IMG/VR virus record: IMGVR_UViG_3300018081_000007
Coordinates: 1 to 40,843 of that record
Strand: one strand, 5' to 3'
Origin: a virus
Length of the DNA stretch: 40,843 nt
This document shows positions 37,670 to 40,843 of this stretch, piece after piece. The stretch's first letter is position 1. The number at the start of each line of letters is the position of its first letter. The position numbers were made by a program, and so were the translations under genes. Under the pieces are notes generated by a model. The model saw only the letters and a list, made by a program, of their open reading frames with translations. It was not told the DNA's origin and searched no databases.

Positions 37670-39790
37670 ATGGCGTCGCAGGTCAAGCCCTACCGGACCA
37701 CCGGGCCCAACATCGAGGCGCGCCGCTTCCGCAACCGGCTCAAGGGCAACGCCCCGCCCGACAACACGACGGGCTGGCACAAGAACACGGACCCGTGGGT
37801 GACCGAACGGACCGACCCGCTCACCGACATGGGCGGCTGGTTCCCGATCTGGAGCAAGGACATCGACGCCATCAAGCGGTGGTGCCGGCTGTATCGGCCC
37901 AAGCCCCACCAGTGGCGACTCGTGTACATCTCGACCCCGCCGCAGGGTGACCGGGACCAGGTGTGGTGGCGGCACGACGACAAGCACGACTCGATGGGCA
38001 AGGTGGTGGGCCAGGGGGTCACCCCGGGCAGGCATGCGCAGCTGCTCATGGGCCAGAAGAACCGCGACCGGATCTACCAGATGCTCACGGCCGGCAAGAC
38101 GCTGCACGAGACGCTGGACCTGGTGGGCGTGCAGCCCGGGACGTACTACCAGTGGCGGGTGCGCTACCACGACTGGGCGACGAAGGTCGACACCGTCCGG
38201 GCCAAGCAGGGCGACGACCGTGGCGAGGAGGACAAGGACTTCTTCTCGCGCCGCCGGTACTACTTCGGCTACGAGAGCTACAGCCACCATCGCCAGGTCA
38301 TCCAGGCGATCGAGGACACGCCCGAGGGCGGGATCACGCTGATCCTGCTGCCCCCGGAGGGCGGGAAGACCACGCTGCTAGAGAACTGGTGCGCCGACCA
38401 GATCGCCCAGGACCCCAACACGCGCATCCTCTATGTCAGCGAGACGGCCGAGGGGCATGCACGCAAGGTGCTGGACGAGCTCAAGGAGATGCTCACCGAC
38501 CCCAACCTGGAGATCCCCGACACCCAGTACCCCAGCCACATCCCCGAGTTCATTGCGCGCTACGGGCCGTTCCGCGACCCGACCCTGGACAAGGGCAAGC
38601 CCTGGAACAACAAGTACATCAAGGTGCACGGGGCGTCGGGCCAGCGGGACTACACCTTCCAGGCGGTCGGCTGGAAGTCCAAGGTGTACGGGGCCCGGGC
38701 CGAGTGGATCATCTTCGACGACGTGCAGAGCTCCGAGTCGATCGGCAGCACGAAGCGGATCTATGCGGTGCTGCGGAGGACGTACTTCTCCCGCACGCGC
38801 AAGGGCAAGATCATCTTCATCGGCACACGTGTCGACCTGGGCGACGTCTACGAGCAGCTGGAGGAGGACGGGATCCCGAGCCAGATCGTGAAGATCCCGG
38901 CGGTGAACGACCAGGGCGAGAGCTACTGGCCGGAGCGCTGGCCACCGGAGGCGCTCGAGCAGAAGAAGAAGATGTCCAAGGACGGCTGGTGGCCGGTGTA
39001 CATGATGGCCCCGCAGATGGCCAAGGCCGCCACCTTCACCCCCGGGATCGTCGAGCCGTGCTTCGACCCGACGGTGGTGCTGGGCGGGACCGGGATGCTG
39101 GGGGACTACCGCAAGGTGGCCGGGCTGGACCCGGCGTTGAGCGGCCCGGCGGCGTTGGGGGCGGCGGCGTTCAACATGACGCGGTTCGTGCTGCTGTGGA
39201 TGGAGGTGCGCGAGCAGCTGGCGCGCAACGAGAACATCCTGGCCTGGCTGGCCGAGGTGGCGCGCCGGACACCGTTCACCGAGTTGGTGCTCGAGCTCTC
39301 CGCCGTGAGCAAGGGCCTGCGCGGGGACGAGCGGCTGCGGCGGATGGCGGAGGAGATCTACGGGTTCCGCATCGTCGACCACTCCACCACGCAATCGTCG
39401 AAGGAGGACATCGACTTCGGCATCGGCGAGATGGCGGGCAGCTTCCTGCGCGGGGAGATCGTGCTGCCGTACGGGGACACAGCGGCACGCGAGGCCACCA
39501 ACACGCTGGTGCACGAGCTCTACCGCTGGCGGCCGGGCATGCAGGGCAAGGACCTCACCCAGGACCAGGTGATCGTGCTGTGGGTGATGTGGCGCCGGTG
39601 GCAGATGACGCGCAACCAGACCGCCCAGCCCTCCCAGCCCGAGCGGTGGAAGGTGAGCGGGGTGCCGTGGACGCCGGGGGACATGAGCGGGCTGTGGACC
39701 CCGGAGGCGCAGCGGGAGACGTACGCGCGCGGGCGGCAACGCGACACGCGGAGGTCCGTGGGGGCAGGCGCGATCCGCGGCGAGTGGTAA
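37670..39790 (+). CDS. terL: Large terminase subunit with N-terminal helix-turn-helix extension
   Basis: 706 aa. The ATG at 37670 is preferred: GGGAGG lies nine bases upstream, although an in-frame ATG at 37661 is possible. Residues about 129-170 form a helix-turn-helix (from QKNRDRIYQML to TYYQWRVRYHDW). The ATPase domain has a Walker A-like PPEGGKTT (228-235) and a Walker B-like IIFDDV with Asp350-Asp351. A nuclease domain follows (LDPALSG near 480, with later acidic residues in LVLELSAV and DFGIGEM). It cuts and packages phage DNA. It is the only + strand gene among the virion genes, and no separate small terminase is recognisable. Confidence 0.92.
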   Translation: MASQVKPYRTTGPNIEARRFRNRLKGNAPPDNTTGWHKNTDPWVTERTDPLTDMGGWFPIWSKDIDAIKRWCRLYRPKPHQWRLVYISTPPQGDRDQVWWRHDDKHDSMGKVVGQGVTPGRHAQLLMGQKNRDRIYQMLTAGKTLHETLDLVGVQPGTYYQWRVRYHDWATKVDTVRAKQGDDRGEEDKDFFSRRRYYFGYESYSHHRQVIQAIEDTPEGGITLILLPPEGGKTTLLENWCADQIAQDPNTRILYVSETAEGHARKVLDELKEMLTDPNLEIPDTQYPSHIPEFIARYGPFRDPTLDKGKPWNNKYIKVHGASGQRDYTFQAVGWKSKVYGARAEWIIFDDVQSSESIGSTKRIYAVLRRTYFSRTRKGKIIFIGTRVDLGDVYEQLEEDGIPSQIVKIPAVNDQGESYWPERWPPEALEQKKKMSKDGWWPVYMMAPQMAKAATFTPGIVEPCFDPTVVLGGTGMLGDYRKVAGLDPALSGPAALGAAAFNMTRFVLLWMEVREQLARNENILAWLAEVARRTPFTELVLELSAVSKGLRGDERLRRMAEEIYGFRIVDHSTTQSSKEDIDFGIGEMAGSFLRGEIVLPYGDTAAREATNTLVHELYRWRPGMQGKDLTQDQVIVLWVMWRRWQMTRNQTAQPSQPERWKVSGVPWTPGDMSGLWTPEAQRETYARGRQRDTRRSVGAGAIRGEW

Positions 39791-39792
39791 CG

Positions 39793-39806
39793 CGCGCGAT
39801 CGCGCG
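39793..39806. repeat. 14-bp palindrome between convergent genes
   Basis: CGCGCGATCGCGCG reads the same on both strands. It lies in the 20-base gap between the ends of the terminase and the gene at 39811. It could form only a five-base stem with a four-base loop, so it is at best a weak terminator. High GC makes such palindromes more likely by chance. Confidence 0.4.
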
Positions 39807-39810
39807 GCAA

Positions 39811-40272
39811 TCAGCCGACGAGCGTGACGGACTGCGCCCAGACGACAGCCTGACCCCAGATGCAGGTGTCGTCGTGGTGGGCGGGGTCGGCGGGATCACG
39901 GTCGGGATCGCGGTCGACGTCGAGGCTGCAGAAGTAGCAGTGCACCTCGTCGATCATCCGCGGAATGGCGACGAGGGCCTGCACCCAGGCGAGCGGGCGC
40001 GTGGGCTGGTAGGTGGCGGGGGCCGGAGCGTTGGCGACGTCGAGCCGCTCCAGCAGGGCCAGGTGGATGTACGGGCCCAGGACGCGCTCGACCCGCACCC
40101 GCCACTGCCCGGTGTAGGTGCCGCCGACCAGATCGACGATCACCTCGTCGCCGACCTGGGCGGTGGGGTGCCCGGGGATGGGCCCGACGATGGGGACGAT
40201 GCGGTCGCGCCCGCGGACACGCGTGTTGGGGAGGCCGATGCCCGGGTCGGTGGGGGGGCGGGTGGTGGTCAT
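39811..40272 (-). CDS. Small Cys/His protein, unknown function
   Basis: 153 aa, ATG at 40272 overlapping the previous stop (ATGA). The first part is beta-rich (from RIVPIVGPIPG to VRVERVLGPYIHL) with Val/Gly-rich strands like a small barrel. The C-terminal third has CYFC, then DPAHHDDTC, a plausible zinc site. No family is recognised. It meets the terminase gene tail-to-tail. Confidence 0.6.
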   Translation of the reverse strand: MTTTRPPTDPGIGLPNTRVRGRDRIVPIVGPIPGHPTAQVGDEVIVDLVGGTYTGQWRVRVERVLGPYIHLALLERLDVANAPAPATYQPTRPLAWVQALVAIPRMIDEVHCYFCSLDVDRDPDRDPADPAHHDDTCIWGQAVVWAQSVTLVG

Positions 40273-40478
40273 CCCGACGGCGCCTTTCGCTGCGAGCGTA
40301 CGGACACGATGACGGACGGGTCGGGCGTGCGGCCGTGGCCCTCGATCCAGAGGATGTCCTCGACCTCGAGGGACGGCGTGCCGGAGTCGGAGTCAGCGAG
40401 GCGGATGTGCTCGCCGACGCGGGGGACCTCACGGAGAAGGGCGTCGCGCCTGTCGCCGTTGGGGTACAGGAGGATCAC
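40269..40478 (-). CDS. Small beta-rich protein, unknown function
   Basis: 69 aa. The second GTG (40478) is preferred because GAGAGG lies eight bases upstream of it and touches the first GTG at 40487. The sequence is beta-rich, with LLREVPRVGEHIRL, and ends basic. It forms a tight cluster with its neighbours. No motif is recognised. Confidence 0.55.
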   Translation of the reverse strand: MILLYPNGDRRDALLREVPRVGEHIRLADSDSGTPSLEVEDILWIEGHGRTPDPSVIVSVRSQRKAPSG

Positions 40479-40483
40479 TTGGA

Positions 40484-40843
40484 TCACCTCTCATTTCCGC
40501 CCTTCGGTTCGGGCCGAGGTGGCCTGTTTCCGTTCACGAGGTGCTGCTGGGCGAGCCGGTCGGCCAGGATGGCCTCCAACTCGTCGATGCGCTTCTCGGT
40601 CCGCTCGATGGCCGCCAGGTCGCCCTCGGAGGCTTCACCGCCGCCGGCCCGCTCGATCGAGACGACCTTGCGCATGAGGGCGAGCGAGATCCGGTTCTGT
40701 TCCAGGTCGGACTCCCGCGCTGCGGTCATGTCCGAGTTGACGAGCGTGTGGATCTCGTCGTTCTGGGTCCGCAGGGCGGACAGCTGCACGTCGGTGGACG
40801 TGGCCGTCTCGGCGGCGAGGCGGGCCACCTCGTCGGTGCGGGC
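40484..40843 (-). CDS. Coiled-coil protein, cut by the window edge
   Basis: At least 119 aa visible; the frame stays open to position 40843, so the true start may lie outside, though a GTG at 40828 is possible. It is helical with heptad-like Leu/Ile spacing. Near its start it contains IHTLVNSDMTAAR, the same 13-residue segment as in the protein at 2498-3094. The C terminus is Pro/Arg/Gly-rich. Function unknown; a membrane- or partner-linked helix is possible. Confidence 0.6.
   Translation of the reverse strand, partial: ARTDEVARLAAETATSTDVQLSALRTQNDEIHTLVNSDMTAARESDLEQNRISLALMRKVVSIERAGGGEASEGDLAAIERTEKRIDELEAILADRLAQQHLVNGNRPPRPEPKGGNER

Noticed and set aside
1-40843. Integrase, immunity repressor, attachment sites or partition genes
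   Set aside because: No recombinase motifs or repressor-type HTH gene were seen; lysogeny cannot be supported from this window.
1-40843. tRNA genes or CRISPR arrays
   Set aside because: No gap exceeds about 170 bases and none shows a cloverleaf or regularly spaced repeats.

Overview
The window is part of a tailed double-stranded DNA phage genome, very GC-rich and densely coded. GTG starts are frequent, stop and start codons often overlap (TGATG, ATGA), and several genes encode peptidoglycan hydrolases. This suggests an actinobacterial (Actinomycetota) host, which is an inference. I see a portal, a scaffold, an SU10/DUF5309-type major capsid protein, an adaptor, a beta-propeller-like tail protein and very large internal virion proteins. 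I see no tail tube, sheath, tail assembly chaperones or tape measure. This points to a short-tailed (podovirus-like) virion. I see no integrase, immunity repressor, tRNA, CRISPR array or insertion sequence, and no DNA polymerase or primase, which may lie outside the window.

Region 1 (10-11762, + strand) is the DNA-metabolism block. It starts with a ribbon-helix-helix-like protein and an XPD/DinG-type iron-sulfur helicase. A recombination group follows: a putative ssDNA-binding protein, a Cas4/RecB-like nuclease and a P-loop ATPase. Then come many small, mostly Cys-rich (probably zinc-binding) proteins, a SAM methyltransferase, an ERCC4/XPF-like nuclease with an altered active site, and a family-4-like uracil-DNA glycosylase. 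One promoter (TTGACA) and a strong hairpin lie around the ssDNA-binding gene.

Region 2 (37631 down to 11864, - strand) is the virion and lysis block. In transcription order: small Arg-rich and structural accessory proteins, portal, an HExxH metallopeptidase-like protein, a 1781-aa internal virion protein, a second internal protein, lytic transglycosylase, M15 peptidase, a double peptidoglycan-binding protein, an amidase, scaffold, a small Cys protein, major capsid protein, an SGNH-like protein, a 20-aa membrane peptide, a glycosyltransferase, an adaptor, a nozzle-like protein, tail fibre or spike proteins and a holin. It meets region 1 tail-to-tail at a strong hairpin (11811-11843).

Region 3 (37670-39790, + strand) is the large terminase alone. 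It is divergent from the portal operon with a 38-base gap and has an unusual N-terminal helix-turn-helix extension. Region 4 (40843 down to 39811, - strand) holds three small genes, the first probably cut by the window edge. No stretch of more than about 170 bases lacks a gene. The larger gaps (3095-3220, 4208-4312, 11763-11863, 19895-19969, 22039-22204) hold promoter-like elements or inverted repeats and are listed separately.
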